NCBI GenBank assembly: GCA_002373715.1
Contig: DFLI01000110.1
Span: 1-23,881, forward strand
DNA: 23,881 bases
Direction of reading: 5' to 3'
Origin: Bacteroidales bacterium UBA3623
Lineage (GTDB): Bacteria > Bacteroidota > Bacteroidia > Bacteroidales > UBA932
The notes under the pieces were generated by a model. The model was not told the origin of the DNA and ran no database searches. It saw nothing but the letters and a program-made list of their open reading frames with translations. The position numbers and the translations under genes are program-made. Positions 6,576 to 15,922 of the stretch are shown here, piece after piece. How positions within the stretch are numbered: the first letter of the stretch is position 1; every line of letters starts with the position of its first letter.

Positions 6576-8989
6576 TCAGCATCTCCCCATACAAATAAAG
6601 TAGGATCCCCGTTTCCATCTACAATTCGGTCATCTCCCCAATACCACGAGTCATACACGCAGCGGATATAGGCCTTGGTGGCAGTCGGGTTGGGCGTTAC
6701 CTTATTGTTTTTAACTTGGACCACCCCGTTGGCCGTCCAGTAATTATCGTCAAACTGTTTGACAAACACGCCGTTGGCAGAAAGCTGGGCAATAAAGCTG
6801 ATCTCTCCCTGGGTGGGCAAGCGCCAGCGGCCGGCCGGGAAGCCATTTTCCTGGAAGGACGCACAGCGTTTCAAGGCATTCTCCTCTGAAATTTGCGTAC
6901 TCCGGGCCGATCCGCTCAATTTGGTAGAAACGCGATATGCCGGGGCAATCATATTCTTGGTGCGGTCAGAGCCGTCTGTGAGATGATAATAAGTAAGGGA
7001 ACGCTTAGTTTCGATATCCACAACCTCCTTTCCCTGATCATCTTTTTTAACGGTGTTTGCTTCGCAGAATGTATATCCCATTTCTTCTGCACTCTGTGCA
7101 TTGCCAACGCGCGGGTCTCCGATAATGAAATCCGAGTCGGCAGGCAATACCGTAGCACTGATTTTATACATATCCGTGCCTCCGCCGTTATAGGTAACTA
7201 CACGCCAAAGATCGCTATCCTTTTTTCCTCCATCCTCATAATCTTTTTGGGTGAATTGTTCCCCGTTAATATAGACATATCCGTGATGCTTGGTCGTAGA
7301 ATGATCGCCGCTGTCCTTTATTTCGTCGGGGTTGGGCGTAGCCTGGATAAAGATGCCGGGATACTGGATAATTTCCACGTGTTTGATGTAATTCTTCTTC
7401 AAGGTCGGGGTTGCGTCGGCATGGAACACATCAAAGGTGATGGTATAGGGAGAATACTCAAACTGCTGCGACGAATAATTGTTCTCCAGGGCGTGGGTAT
7501 AAACAATGGCCCCATCCCCGTACTGTATCCAGTCCTTCCCGTCGTCGCTATAGTCCTTGCGCCGCTGCTCATTATACTCCAGATAATAGCTATTGTTCGG
7601 ATAAATATCGTCATAAGTATCCCCGTCTTCATAGTGAACCTGCTTTACATCACCACGATACCTTTCATTATAGCCTAATTGTGGATTTTCTCCGAAATAG
7701 GGTCTGGTAACGTGGATATTCTCGAGTTCAATGGAACTGCTGGAAGTGTAGATCACCTTGATGCTGGACTGGTTGTACATTTCAAAATGCGTTCCCTCCA
7801 CCGACAGATAGCGGGCGTTACCAATGTTGGCACGCTTAACGGCCATATCTTTTTCCTGCCAGTACACAAGGAACATTTCGGCCGTCAATTCCACGGCATC
7901 CTCATCGGTATCGGCTCCCAGCACGCCTACTTTGATATCGTAATGATACCAGTTGTTCCGGATGAAGCTATTCATAAAATCTCCACCCCGGCGGTCAACC
8001 GGAATCAAAATCTTATAATAGAATTCCTTCTGGCTGTGGGAATAACCGCCTTCCTCCAATCTGTCCCAAGTCATAACCAGTTTGATATAAGGTTCATGCT
8101 CGGCGCCGGATACCCAATGATAAGGGTATGTATACATAGGGAAGGTGTTGTAGTAATCTCCACTCTTATCAAAATAAGGCTCTCCGCCACTGAAGAAATA
8201 CAGCGGGTTGTCCTTGTAAGACAGATAGTCTTCGGTGGAAGGCGTAATCCCCCCGGTGGTTCCGGCCGGCTGGCCACCCAGGGAAACCACCTTCATTCCG
8301 TTTTCCAGGTAAATTTTCATTTCCTGCGGGCGGGGCACCCAGACTTCTCCGTCGCTCAACTCTACACGGTCGCTCATCTTGATGCCCACCGTAATCTTGC
8401 TGGCATAGCGGGACAAGTTAACCAGTCCCTGGGAAACCACTTTCTGACTGCGTCCCGCCAGGGTAATGGTTTCGGACCCACTCATCATAAAGTATTCCTG
8501 GCTATGGCTGGTATAGACAGAAGGAGCGGCAAAATCCGTAGTGACCAGCAGGCTTTCGATACTGCTCAGAGAAGTGTCGTCCAAATTGTCCAATTTCTCT
8601 TTGGGGCCATTGGCTATGGCAAAGACCGTGGCCTCCGTAATGCCAGAAAGGACGGGGAAAATGCGATAGTTGACCTGGTTGGTAGTGAGTTCGAGGCGGA
8701 ACACATCACTGCCCCGCTTGCCGGATTCCTTTCTGATATGATACGTGGCCGATTCAGAGGTGGCCCCACCCGGATAGAAATAGAAATCTACCCACTTGAT
8801 CAAATTTTCGTGATACGGGTTCTCACCGGCCGCCGTTCCGTCACTCCCGGCCTTGGTAGGATCCTGGGCGTCCAGGCAGGAAACGGTAAGTTCCATCACC
8901 GGCCCATCCCACAACGGATCCTGATTCTCCTTTCCGCAAGCGGCCAGCAGAAGAACCATCAGTATTCCGTATGACAGACGACGCATCAT
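6572..8989 (-). CDS. fimbrial tip-type lipoprotein with C-terminal lectin-like/DUF1566-like domain
   Basis: 805 aa from the ATG at 8989. A longer version from 9019 is possible, but 8989 puts the signal peptide start in place and overlaps the preceding TGA (ATGATG). Lipobox LLAAC, Cys18. The middle carries fimbrillin-type motifs (LVNLSRYASKITVGIKM; NNWYHYDIKVGVLG). The final ~130 residues contain ALKRCASFQENGFPAGRWRL, then PTQGEISFI, YWTANG and AYIRCVYDSWYWGD. That pattern resembles the C-type-lectin/FGE-like end domain found on many Bacteroidales fimbrial and surface proteins. This suggests a ligand-binding tip subunit. It is translationally coupled to both neighbours. The family assignment is by motif memory, not a search. 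Confidence 0.72.
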   Translation of the reverse strand: MMRRLSYGILMVLLLAACGKENQDPLWDGPVMELTVSCLDAQDPTKAGSDGTAAGENPYHENLIKWVDFYFYPGGATSESATYHIRKESGKRGSDVFRLELTTNQVNYRIFPVLSGITEATVFAIANGPKEKLDNLDDTSLSSIESLLVTTDFAAPSVYTSHSQEYFMMSGSETITLAGRSQKVVSQGLVNLSRYASKITVGIKMSDRVELSDGEVWVPRPQEMKIYLENGMKVVSLGGQPAGTTGGITPSTEDYLSYKDNPLYFFSGGEPYFDKSGDYYNTFPMYTYPYHWVSGAEHEPYIKLVMTWDRLEEGGYSHSQKEFYYKILIPVDRRGGDFMNSFIRNNWYHYDIKVGVLGADTDEDAVELTAEMFLVYWQEKDMAVKRANIGNARYLSVEGTHFEMYNQSSIKVIYTSSSSIELENIHVTRPYFGENPQLGYNERYRGDVKQVHYEDGDTYDDIYPNNSYYLEYNEQRRKDYSDDGKDWIQYGDGAIVYTHALENNYSSQQFEYSPYTITFDVFHADATPTLKKNYIKHVEIIQYPGIFIQATPNPDEIKDSGDHSTTKHHGYVYINGEQFTQKDYEDGGKKDSDLWRVVTYNGGGTDMYKISATVLPADSDFIIGDPRVGNAQSAEEMGYTFCEANTVKKDDQGKEVVDIETKRSLTYYHLTDGSDRTKNMIAPAYRVSTKLSGSARSTQISEENALKRCASFQENGFPAGRWRLPTQGEISFIAQLSANGVFVKQFDDNYWTANGVVQVKNNKVTPNPTATKAYIRCVYDSWYWGDDRIVDGNGDPTLFVWGDAE

Positions 8990-10533
8990 AGGCAGAAGTG
9001 ATAGATTTGGTCTATACATTCCGAGGAACCGTCTATCTCGCGGTCTCCATCCGGCGTATAGGCCTTAAATTTCAGCGTTATGCTCCGGCCCGTAGGGCCA
9101 TCGTAGCTGGGTTTTCGCCCAACAGTAATATCAATACGTCCATTGTTATAGGAAGGGTCAATATCGGCCCTATCCGGCGTCACCACGAAGGCTTCCAGGT
9201 CGGCCCTGGTTCCTTCGGGAATAATCTCCAGTTTTCCTCCCTGGGGAGTAATGACAGAAATGTAGCCCCTGGCCGGACTGTTGGATTTCACGAACACATT
9301 GAATTCTTTACCTTTACCGCCACTGATATCCACAATGCTTGCAGCCGAGCTACGGTCTACCGAAAACTTATGGGAAACCTGCAGGGAAGCCGTGCTGAAC
9401 TCGATGGTATAATTGTTTTTGTCCCAAGGCAAGGCGCTGACGGCCAATTGGAGAGTTCGGTTGCTGATAAAGTAGCCGTATACGGTCCAGGTATGGTTGC
9501 GCGCGAAATCCCCCGCGGTAGCCATGTAAAAAGGTATTTCCTTATGATCCGTCTGCTCTCCCTTGGTAATGGAATAGTGAACCACTCCCTTCAGCGCCCT
9601 GTCACTTTCGCGCAGGTAGTAAGTGCCCAGGTGCGAAAGATGACCCGCATGTATACCGTCTTTAATCAGCTGCTCGTAACTAGGTCCGTCCTGTCCTGCA
9701 TAGGAGTAGATTTCTGGGGTATCTGTGGAGGCTAGTGTGTCGACTGGCCAAATAACTTGCATGGGTGCAGACACATAGTTGTCCGGCTTTATGTGACAAG
9801 CTTCCGTAGAGAAAACGTATTCTTCCATCGGAATAAGACCCCCGTTAAGCTCAACTGACTCTATAGCAAATGATTCCTCCGTATTGTTCTCCGTATACAT
9901 CTGGCTGAAAATGAAACGGAGTTTGGATACTGCACGTTTCAGCGAAATAGTGGGCACTTTCAAGAATGGCTCTTCGCCTCCTACGTCCAAGCCCTTACCC
10001 ACGCCGCTCATTGGAAGACCACTGGAGGGGACTGATGTCGTAGGCGTTCCATCAGGGCTGAAAAGGCCCTGACCGCCAAAGGAAGCACCATTGACAACAT
10101 CATAGGGGGAATCCTCTGTAAGTTGGCTACCGATGGGTCCCAAGGATCCCCGATTCACCAGCACGAATACATCAACCTTAGGGCGGGTCAGAATGAACGA
10201 CTTATCCACGCGAAGGGCGTATTTGCGCACGCCACCTGCCGTAGGAAGGCTGTCCGTCTGAGTTTTGTCCACCATAAGACTAGCCACTTTCTGATGTGCC
10301 TTCTCCCCCGCAGTATAAAACACCCAGATGGCTAGATCGTGAATGGCATTCTCTTCACTCTCGCCAGGCACTTCGCCTACGGTTGCTCGAGTTTGAGGAA
10401 GATAATTCTCCGGGAATTCTATGGCAATGCTCAGTTCCGGGCAATTAACCATGCGGGGTTGCTCGTCAATGAGGCTGCAGGATGCCATAAGAAGCACCTG
10501 CAACAAAATCCATATGAAGACTCTCTTTCTCAT
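8986..10533 (-). CDS. fimbrillin family (Mfa-like) lipoprotein subunit
   Basis: 515 aa with lipobox LLMASC (Cys19). Typical fimbrillin features include a TRATVGEVPG segment after the mature N-terminus, ISLKRAVSKLRFIFSQM (the RxVxKI-type strand), and RNHTWTVYGYF followed by LPWDKNNYTIEF near the middle. The C-terminal ~130 residues form a further beta-rich module ending in SSECIDQIYHFCL. Its ATG shares a base with the stop of the upstream fimbrillin (TAATG), and its TGA overlaps the next ATG. By place in the operon it is likely an accessory or tip-linking pilin. A stalk role is less likely because it lacks the end pattern of the two Mfa1-like proteins. Confidence 0.7.
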   Translation of the reverse strand: MRKRVFIWILLQVLLMASCSLIDEQPRMVNCPELSIAIEFPENYLPQTRATVGEVPGESEENAIHDLAIWVFYTAGEKAHQKVASLMVDKTQTDSLPTAGGVRKYALRVDKSFILTRPKVDVFVLVNRGSLGPIGSQLTEDSPYDVVNGASFGGQGLFSPDGTPTTSVPSSGLPMSGVGKGLDVGGEEPFLKVPTISLKRAVSKLRFIFSQMYTENNTEESFAIESVELNGGLIPMEEYVFSTEACHIKPDNYVSAPMQVIWPVDTLASTDTPEIYSYAGQDGPSYEQLIKDGIHAGHLSHLGTYYLRESDRALKGVVHYSITKGEQTDHKEIPFYMATAGDFARNHTWTVYGYFISNRTLQLAVSALPWDKNNYTIEFSTASLQVSHKFSVDRSSAASIVDISGGKGKEFNVFVKSNSPARGYISVITPQGGKLEIIPEGTRADLEAFVVTPDRADIDPSYNNGRIDITVGRKPSYDGPTGRSITLKFKAYTPDGDREIDGSSECIDQIYHFCL

Positions 10534-12446
10534 TACTCCATAATCAAAGTAACAGGAGAAGACAAATCCCAGCTCACCTGGGTTTGAACCCCAATAACCA
10601 ACTGAGGAATGCCCAGGTCCGGAACGGCATTGTAGGCGCCGGCAAGAGATTTAATCGTACAAGACAGGGAGGTTATATGATCTTTGACAAAAATGCTCTC
10701 GAAATGGCGATCTTTCTGTTGCTTAGGGAACTCCATCTTTCCCACCATATAAAACTTTCGGCCGGGAAGAACACGTCCGTCAGCGCCAAAGAATGTTTTC
10801 CCGCAATTATTCAGGAATTCCAGCGTGAAATATACATCCATTTTTTCCGGTGTAGGAAGAGATAGTGTCCGGAATGTGGCTGATTCATCCTTAGTCAGAT
10901 AAACGCCAGAAATATTGCTATCGAACGAAAAATACTCCACCCCAGTTGAATCTGGTTTAAACTCAAAATTTTGAGGAAATTGTCTGCTAAGAATTATACC
11001 TGTCAGAGGAAAATTCTGGCCAATGGCATCGACCGTTGTTGCTGGTAAACCATCGTTATCCTGTAGCCAGTCTCGGTCCGATTTCACGGTAACGGAAAGC
11101 ATGCCTACTGCGTACTGAACGGGGTTTACCAGCGCTACAGAAAGGGTATTGCTGGTAACAGACGATCCCAGCTTATACCTAGACGTAACTTGCGACCATT
11201 CTGTTGGTTTCTCTGGGTTGTAAGCTTTTGCAATATCTTTGTCTTGAGACGTTTTTATTCCTGTATTGGTATAATAGTATAGGGCCGGGGGGTAACAGTA
11301 CTGGTTAAGAGGAGCTATGCCTTCAACACCGCTCATTAGGGGAACTGTAAAGCCCGTTGGCGTCCAGCGCATGACGGCACATCCGGAAGGAAGGCCCAGA
11401 CTCTCTGGATAAGTACTTAAATCAGGCCGCTTGAAACGAACAACATTCGCACTATCTATTATTTCTATATATTTTTGTGCAAACGCGTTATACCCCGTCA
11501 TACGATCCAGCACCACGTCCTTAATGCTATCCATAACGTCCTTAAAGAGCAACGGAGTAGTACCGTCCGCCTTGAAGAGTTCATAAGGAATACCGTTCAT
11601 CGTTATTTCGTAAACGTTCTCGTTAAAACTCTCGTAACCTTTGAACAGGGCATACAAGGAAGACAACATGGATTCCACCATAGGACCGGACCCCGAAATT
11701 ATTGCTCCTTCGTTAGTAATTTGGACATAGGCTTGCCGAAGGTTGCTGTCCTCTACGGTTTCGTTCCAACTCCTCGTTAACGGATAACTCACAGCAGGTC
11801 CATTCGGGTCAGGATAGTATTTTGCGTTTATTCGGGCAGGGGCTCCCAGCATAATGGAGTTAACAATTCCGGCTATTTCGCCGGCCTCAGAAGGGATCTC
11901 CTTTTTTGAATACATTGCGTCCGGAGAAAAGCCAAACGAGGAAGCCGGAGCCGTAGTGTTTTGCGTATCAAAGCCCAGCGGTACAAGTGATCCATAAATG
12001 CTCTTGTTGGTCACCGTATCGAGCGTATCGTTCCCCGGTGCCCTTCCATACAAGAGCACGCGAGAAGTGCCGATGGGGATGAAAGTATCTATACCGGAAG
12101 GATAAAAGACAGCAGGTACGTTGGGGAACAATGCCTGGAAAGCCGGAACGCTGATGGGTAGGTTAAGTGCATTATCGTTAGCCAAAACAGTATCAGCATT
12201 ATCAAAAGCTACCATCTTTATATCAGTCATTCCCCGGAATACGGGAGCGGTTTCGCTCAGTTCTGTAAAAGCGGTAATATCTGCCTTTGTACCGTGCTGA
12301 TAAGAACCCACCGAAAGGGCCAGGCGCACAGACTTGAGAAGGCCCGTCCTATCCACACTTTCTTCTCGCTGGCACGACCACACTCCTGCCAGCGAAATGG
12401 CCGCCAGTAGACAGAGTAGTAAGCCGTATGGGATGCGTTTTGCCAT
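10533..12446 (-). CDS. Mfa1-like fimbrillin (second copy)
   Basis: 637 aa with a signal peptide and Cys25 (GVWSC). It is paralogous to the 815-aa protein two genes upstream. Shared landmarks are an FRG(M/I)-D-x-(K/H)-(M/L) start after a T-K motif, VLLYGRA, ALYYYTNTGIKTS, and a closing module with G-R-K-F-Y-M-V-G, FVKDHITSL, AYNAVPDLG and VSWDLSSPVTLIME. That closing order matches the C-terminal domain of Mfa1/FimA-class major fimbrial subunits, where the last strand takes part in polymerisation. ATG overlaps the anchor gene's TAA (TAATG). It may be a second stalk subunit or an adaptor. The gene appears lower in GC than the flanking A2M genes. Confidence 0.75.
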   Translation of the reverse strand: MAKRIPYGLLLCLLAAISLAGVWSCQREESVDRTGLLKSVRLALSVGSYQHGTKADITAFTELSETAPVFRGMTDIKMVAFDNADTVLANDNALNLPISVPAFQALFPNVPAVFYPSGIDTFIPIGTSRVLLYGRAPGNDTLDTVTNKSIYGSLVPLGFDTQNTTAPASSFGFSPDAMYSKKEIPSEAGEIAGIVNSIMLGAPARINAKYYPDPNGPAVSYPLTRSWNETVEDSNLRQAYVQITNEGAIISGSGPMVESMLSSLYALFKGYESFNENVYEITMNGIPYELFKADGTTPLLFKDVMDSIKDVVLDRMTGYNAFAQKYIEIIDSANVVRFKRPDLSTYPESLGLPSGCAVMRWTPTGFTVPLMSGVEGIAPLNQYCYPPALYYYTNTGIKTSQDKDIAKAYNPEKPTEWSQVTSRYKLGSSVTSNTLSVALVNPVQYAVGMLSVTVKSDRDWLQDNDGLPATTVDAIGQNFPLTGIILSRQFPQNFEFKPDSTGVEYFSFDSNISGVYLTKDESATFRTLSLPTPEKMDVYFTLEFLNNCGKTFFGADGRVLPGRKFYMVGKMEFPKQQKDRHFESIFVKDHITSLSCTIKSLAGAYNAVPDLGIPQLVIGVQTQVSWDLSSPVTLIME

Positions 12447-13447
12447 TACATACTAATCTCATGTTCCATTCCGGGGTTCCAATCAAGGGAGACAGATACT
12501 GCCACGGAGGAATCTTCGGGTTCCAAAGCTCCATTTCCGTAGACTTTGGCCTTCAAAATCTCAAGTTGGGCCGGGTACAACGGACGAGTTACCAGAAGTT
12601 TGGTCTCTGTGATAGTATCATCGGGAAGGTATGAATAAACGCGAAACTCCCAATATGTATCCTTCTCGCCCTCTGCCTTTGTCTCCGGCATACGGGAAGG
12701 GAAATTCACAGTAGCGTAGCACAACTGAGAGCCATCTTTAACTCCCACCCTATCGGCCCTGATAACCGGAGTATGCTGAAAACGATATACACTGTCCGCC
12801 ACATCAAAAGCTGTGGCAAAGCCGGTTGCATATACCCGGATGTCCTTTACTCTACTTCCCAGCGTATCCAGCACTAGAGCAGTTGCGGAATTTGCCATGA
12901 ACAGGTTCACTTGGAACTGCTGGTCTTCGCCTTCCTTCACGTCCATCAGTGCACGAGCTGTGAAAACGCCCTTCCTCTGAGGTTGCAGGGTATCTGCCAC
13001 CTGTTGCTGGAGGTGACTCCCAGTACAGGTCTGGTCATTCTCCAGCGTGAGGGTCCCGTTATCCTCCAGATTGGCCAGTCCCAAGTGCAAATACCGATGA
13101 ACCGGAATATGAAGGGTATAACTGGTTTGGTTGGCATCCATTATATGACGCTCGTGATGCAGACGAACTTGTTCTCCATCAACATCGTAGAAAGAAAGGT
13201 CTACATCGTGGGCGCTGCCCGAGAAGATATTGCTCAGATAAGCCTTTAAGGCCGTGGCCACAGGAATATCCGTATCCAAACTAAGTTCCGTCTCCAACTC
13301 GGTGGTAATGTTGGTCTCCAGTCGGAGTTCATACTCTAACTGGTATTCCGCCTCACAGACAACCAAGTCCTCATCCACCAAGCTGCAAGCTCCAAAAGCC
13401 AACAACCCGGAGGTAAACAGAAGCCACCGTTTTAAAGACAACGTCAT
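12446..13447 (-). CDS. FimB/Mfa2 family fimbrial anchor lipoprotein
   Basis: 333 aa, close to the usual length for the family. Lipobox AFGAC (Cys21) is followed by SLVDEDLVVCEAEYQLEYEL, the characteristic opening of Mfa2/FimB anchors with a second Cys about ten residues after the lipid Cys. The family is known to sit in the outer membrane, fix the pilus base and limit its length. It ends with VSVSLDWNPGMEHEISM, a strand like those closing the fimbrillins. It is flanked by the two Mfa1-like subunits, with a 19-nt gap upstream and a TAATG overlap downstream, matching the mfa1-mfa2 order known in Porphyromonas. Confidence 0.85.
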   Translation of the reverse strand: MTLSLKRWLLFTSGLLAFGACSLVDEDLVVCEAEYQLEYELRLETNITTELETELSLDTDIPVATALKAYLSNIFSGSAHDVDLSFYDVDGEQVRLHHERHIMDANQTSYTLHIPVHRYLHLGLANLEDNGTLTLENDQTCTGSHLQQQVADTLQPQRKGVFTARALMDVKEGEDQQFQVNLFMANSATALVLDTLGSRVKDIRVYATGFATAFDVADSVYRFQHTPVIRADRVGVKDGSQLCYATVNFPSRMPETKAEGEKDTYWEFRVYSYLPDDTITETKLLVTRPLYPAQLEILKAKVYGNGALEPEDSSVAVSVSLDWNPGMEHEISM

Positions 13448-13466
13448 AAATGTCGGATTTGGTATG

Positions 13467-15914
13467 TTAATTAGTTCCTCCCCCTAAATCAACTTCAAAT
13501 TCGTAGCCCGGCTCCCAACTAACATCTACGGAAAGGCCCAGAGAGACCTGGCCGGCGCGGAGGTCCGGCATGGTAAGGTATGCGTGTGAGAGGGATTCCG
13601 GCGTGAAGTTCAATTTTACAGTGGTTATATAATCCTGCATAAAAACACGCGGAGCATTAATGGTGTTGCCTTTGGCGTCAAAGGGAGGATAGTTCATATC
13701 GTTCCTGGACAAATCAAGCTTACGATTTGCACCCGTACCCTTATAAAACTTTGAAACGGCAACAGAATCAGTGGGATCCAAAGCACCAACCAAATAAAAA
13801 GTACCGTCTCTCCTAATCATATTCAGCTCTCCCCACAGGTCCTGTCCCGTTCTATTCTTGATTTCCAGAGCCATATAAACCACGTTTTGTTTGTCAGGGT
13901 CCTTTGTTTTGTCATAATTGTCAAAGGTTAGGGTATACATATCCTGAGAAAAACGGTCGTTTGCCGTAGCCGTATATCTGGGGATAAAGACACCACCTGT
14001 GTAGTTCGTGGAATCTGTCGCAATATCGTAGGAAAGATCGTCGTATATCATCTTAGAAAAATCACTGGTCTTAGGAATGAAGTCCCAGCCAACTTGATCA
14101 CAGACGCCACCAATCATTATACCAGTTATCTCAAACTGCTTAGAAAGACGTTCAACATTAATGGTGTTGTTCGTCTCGGTGGGATGTAACCCCTTGTTGT
14201 TATCGTGAATGGTACTAGCGCTATAACCAACCTTAGTTGCCAGAAGGGCCGTTCCATAGTTGATGGTCTTAGCCACAGCCACGCTTTGGGTAGAGGACTT
14301 AATATCATTGCCTCCTTTCCATCCGGACCAATATGTATCATCCCACCAGATTGCGGTAACCTCGGGGTAATCGGAGTTCTTTTTTTCTACATCGGAAGTT
14401 CGAATGTTGGAATTGGTATAGTACATAAGTTCAGCCGGATAACGGTAGTTGGTAATGGGGAAAGTTTCGCCACCTATACCGTATGACGGAATAGCATCCA
14501 GATATTGTACCACGTTATAATCGGGAGCGTAGGGATTACCAGGATTCAATTTATGGGGGTTGATAAACGTCATGATGGCCGATCCCAAGGGCATACCCAT
14601 ATTAACAGGGAAGCCAACCTGGGCCGTGCTGCTTCTTGTTAAAGCCGGGTCCCCTTTGTCTCTGTAGAAAAAATCGTCTGTAATACCGGCATAGTAAGCA
14701 CTGGTCCTTTCTGGAATTAAGGCGTCTACACCACTGAGAATAGTACCCAAACTTTGATAGTAGACCGTCTCTGCAGCATGATCTACATAGAAAAACTTAC
14801 TTGCACGGTCCAAAATCTCAGCCGCAAGCAACTGGGCAATCATTTCTTCTCCCGTGGTAGGGGAAGCTTTTATTACACGACTTAGAATACCATATAGGTC
14901 TTGGGTGGTTCTTAGCACGGCACCAGATGAAGCGGCACGGAGTTCCCTCAAGACATTACCAGTACTATCTGTTTTCGTCGAGAGTGTCATAATATTATGA
15001 TAGGCCTCACCCATCACTTCGGCTAAAGGAGCCAGGACAGTCCCCTTGCCGTAAGCATCACCATACTCTTGCCAAATTACACTGCCCCAGTACAATCTAT
15101 ACGTTATACCGGTTTCTTGATGGACATAAATGGAGGAGTCTGGGAGATGGATTTTTTCCTCTGGATCGTAATAAAAACTAAGTGTACTAGCCACGGAATC
15201 GGCGGGCCACCAGAAGCAGTAACGACCATCCACGTAATCACTGGGGGCTGTTTCACTTGGCACCTTATAACCGCGTTTAGGATCGTGTATCTCCAAGCCG
15301 GTATTCATGATACCGGTAAGAATGCGGCCCATCAAATCCCCGTAGAGAGTAAACAGATTCTCCTTCCCATTCATACGATTTTTCAAGGAGAAGGTCACAT
15401 TGGTCAAGGGAACTTGCAACGCATTGCCTGCAGCATCTACATGGCCCAGCTTTTCATCTGTGTCTTTACCTGTGCGAGTAGCCCTGCCATATAGGAGGAC
15501 AGTATTAGTTTCCAGAGGCAAAGCCAACTGAAGGACACGAAGACCTTGGTTCTTATTTGCGTCTCCTTCCAGCATCATGTTACCCAGATCAAAGTCCTTG
15601 GTGGCAAGGTCATTCTGCACGTCATACAAAAAATAGTCACCTTTCGGGCCCTTGGTCTTTACCGAGTAGGTAAGAAGGTGGACATCCTGGATTCCGCGGA
15701 AAGTATTGCCGTCGGACTGAACAGCCTCTGAAGATTGCTTGGTCTGAGGAGAACCGGAAGCAGTAGAAAGATTCAACACCAACCGGGTCAGCACCGTATT
15801 GTCATCGGGGTTGTAGGTGGGGTTGTCGGCGGCTTTGGGTTCTCTCTGGCAAGCCACCAGGGCGGTAGCCACGGCCAGCATTCCCATTAACACATGTTTC
15901 GCTTTCATAAGCAT
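13467..15914 (-). CDS. Mfa1-like major fimbrillin (large)
   Basis: 815 aa from ATG 15914; an in-frame ATG at 15908 gives a more canonical M-K-A-K-H signal peptide. Lipobox ALVAC (Cys22). Motifs: FRGIQDVHLLTYS, NTVLLYGRATRTG, PAELMYYTNSNIRTS, and a C-terminal block with G-T-F-Y-L-V-G-A-L-D, VFMQDYITTVKL, AYLTMPDLRAG and LSVDVSWEPGYEFEVDLGG. These match the order of the Mfa1/FimA-class C-terminal domain. The protein is clearly longer than typical stalk pilins (about 350-600 aa), the excess lying in the central region. It is the first pilin of the operon and precedes the anchor, so it is the best candidate for the main stalk. Confidence 0.78.
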   Translation of the reverse strand: MLMKAKHVLMGMLAVATALVACQREPKAADNPTYNPDDNTVLTRLVLNLSTASGSPQTKQSSEAVQSDGNTFRGIQDVHLLTYSVKTKGPKGDYFLYDVQNDLATKDFDLGNMMLEGDANKNQGLRVLQLALPLETNTVLLYGRATRTGKDTDEKLGHVDAAGNALQVPLTNVTFSLKNRMNGKENLFTLYGDLMGRILTGIMNTGLEIHDPKRGYKVPSETAPSDYVDGRYCFWWPADSVASTLSFYYDPEEKIHLPDSSIYVHQETGITYRLYWGSVIWQEYGDAYGKGTVLAPLAEVMGEAYHNIMTLSTKTDSTGNVLRELRAASSGAVLRTTQDLYGILSRVIKASPTTGEEMIAQLLAAEILDRASKFFYVDHAAETVYYQSLGTILSGVDALIPERTSAYYAGITDDFFYRDKGDPALTRSSTAQVGFPVNMGMPLGSAIMTFINPHKLNPGNPYAPDYNVVQYLDAIPSYGIGGETFPITNYRYPAELMYYTNSNIRTSDVEKKNSDYPEVTAIWWDDTYWSGWKGGNDIKSSTQSVAVAKTINYGTALLATKVGYSASTIHDNNKGLHPTETNNTINVERLSKQFEITGIMIGGVCDQVGWDFIPKTSDFSKMIYDDLSYDIATDSTNYTGGVFIPRYTATANDRFSQDMYTLTFDNYDKTKDPDKQNVVYMALEIKNRTGQDLWGELNMIRRDGTFYLVGALDPTDSVAVSKFYKGTGANRKLDLSRNDMNYPPFDAKGNTINAPRVFMQDYITTVKLNFTPESLSHAYLTMPDLRAGQVSLGLSVDVSWEPGYEFEVDLGGGTN

Positions 15915-15922
15915 ATAATTAT

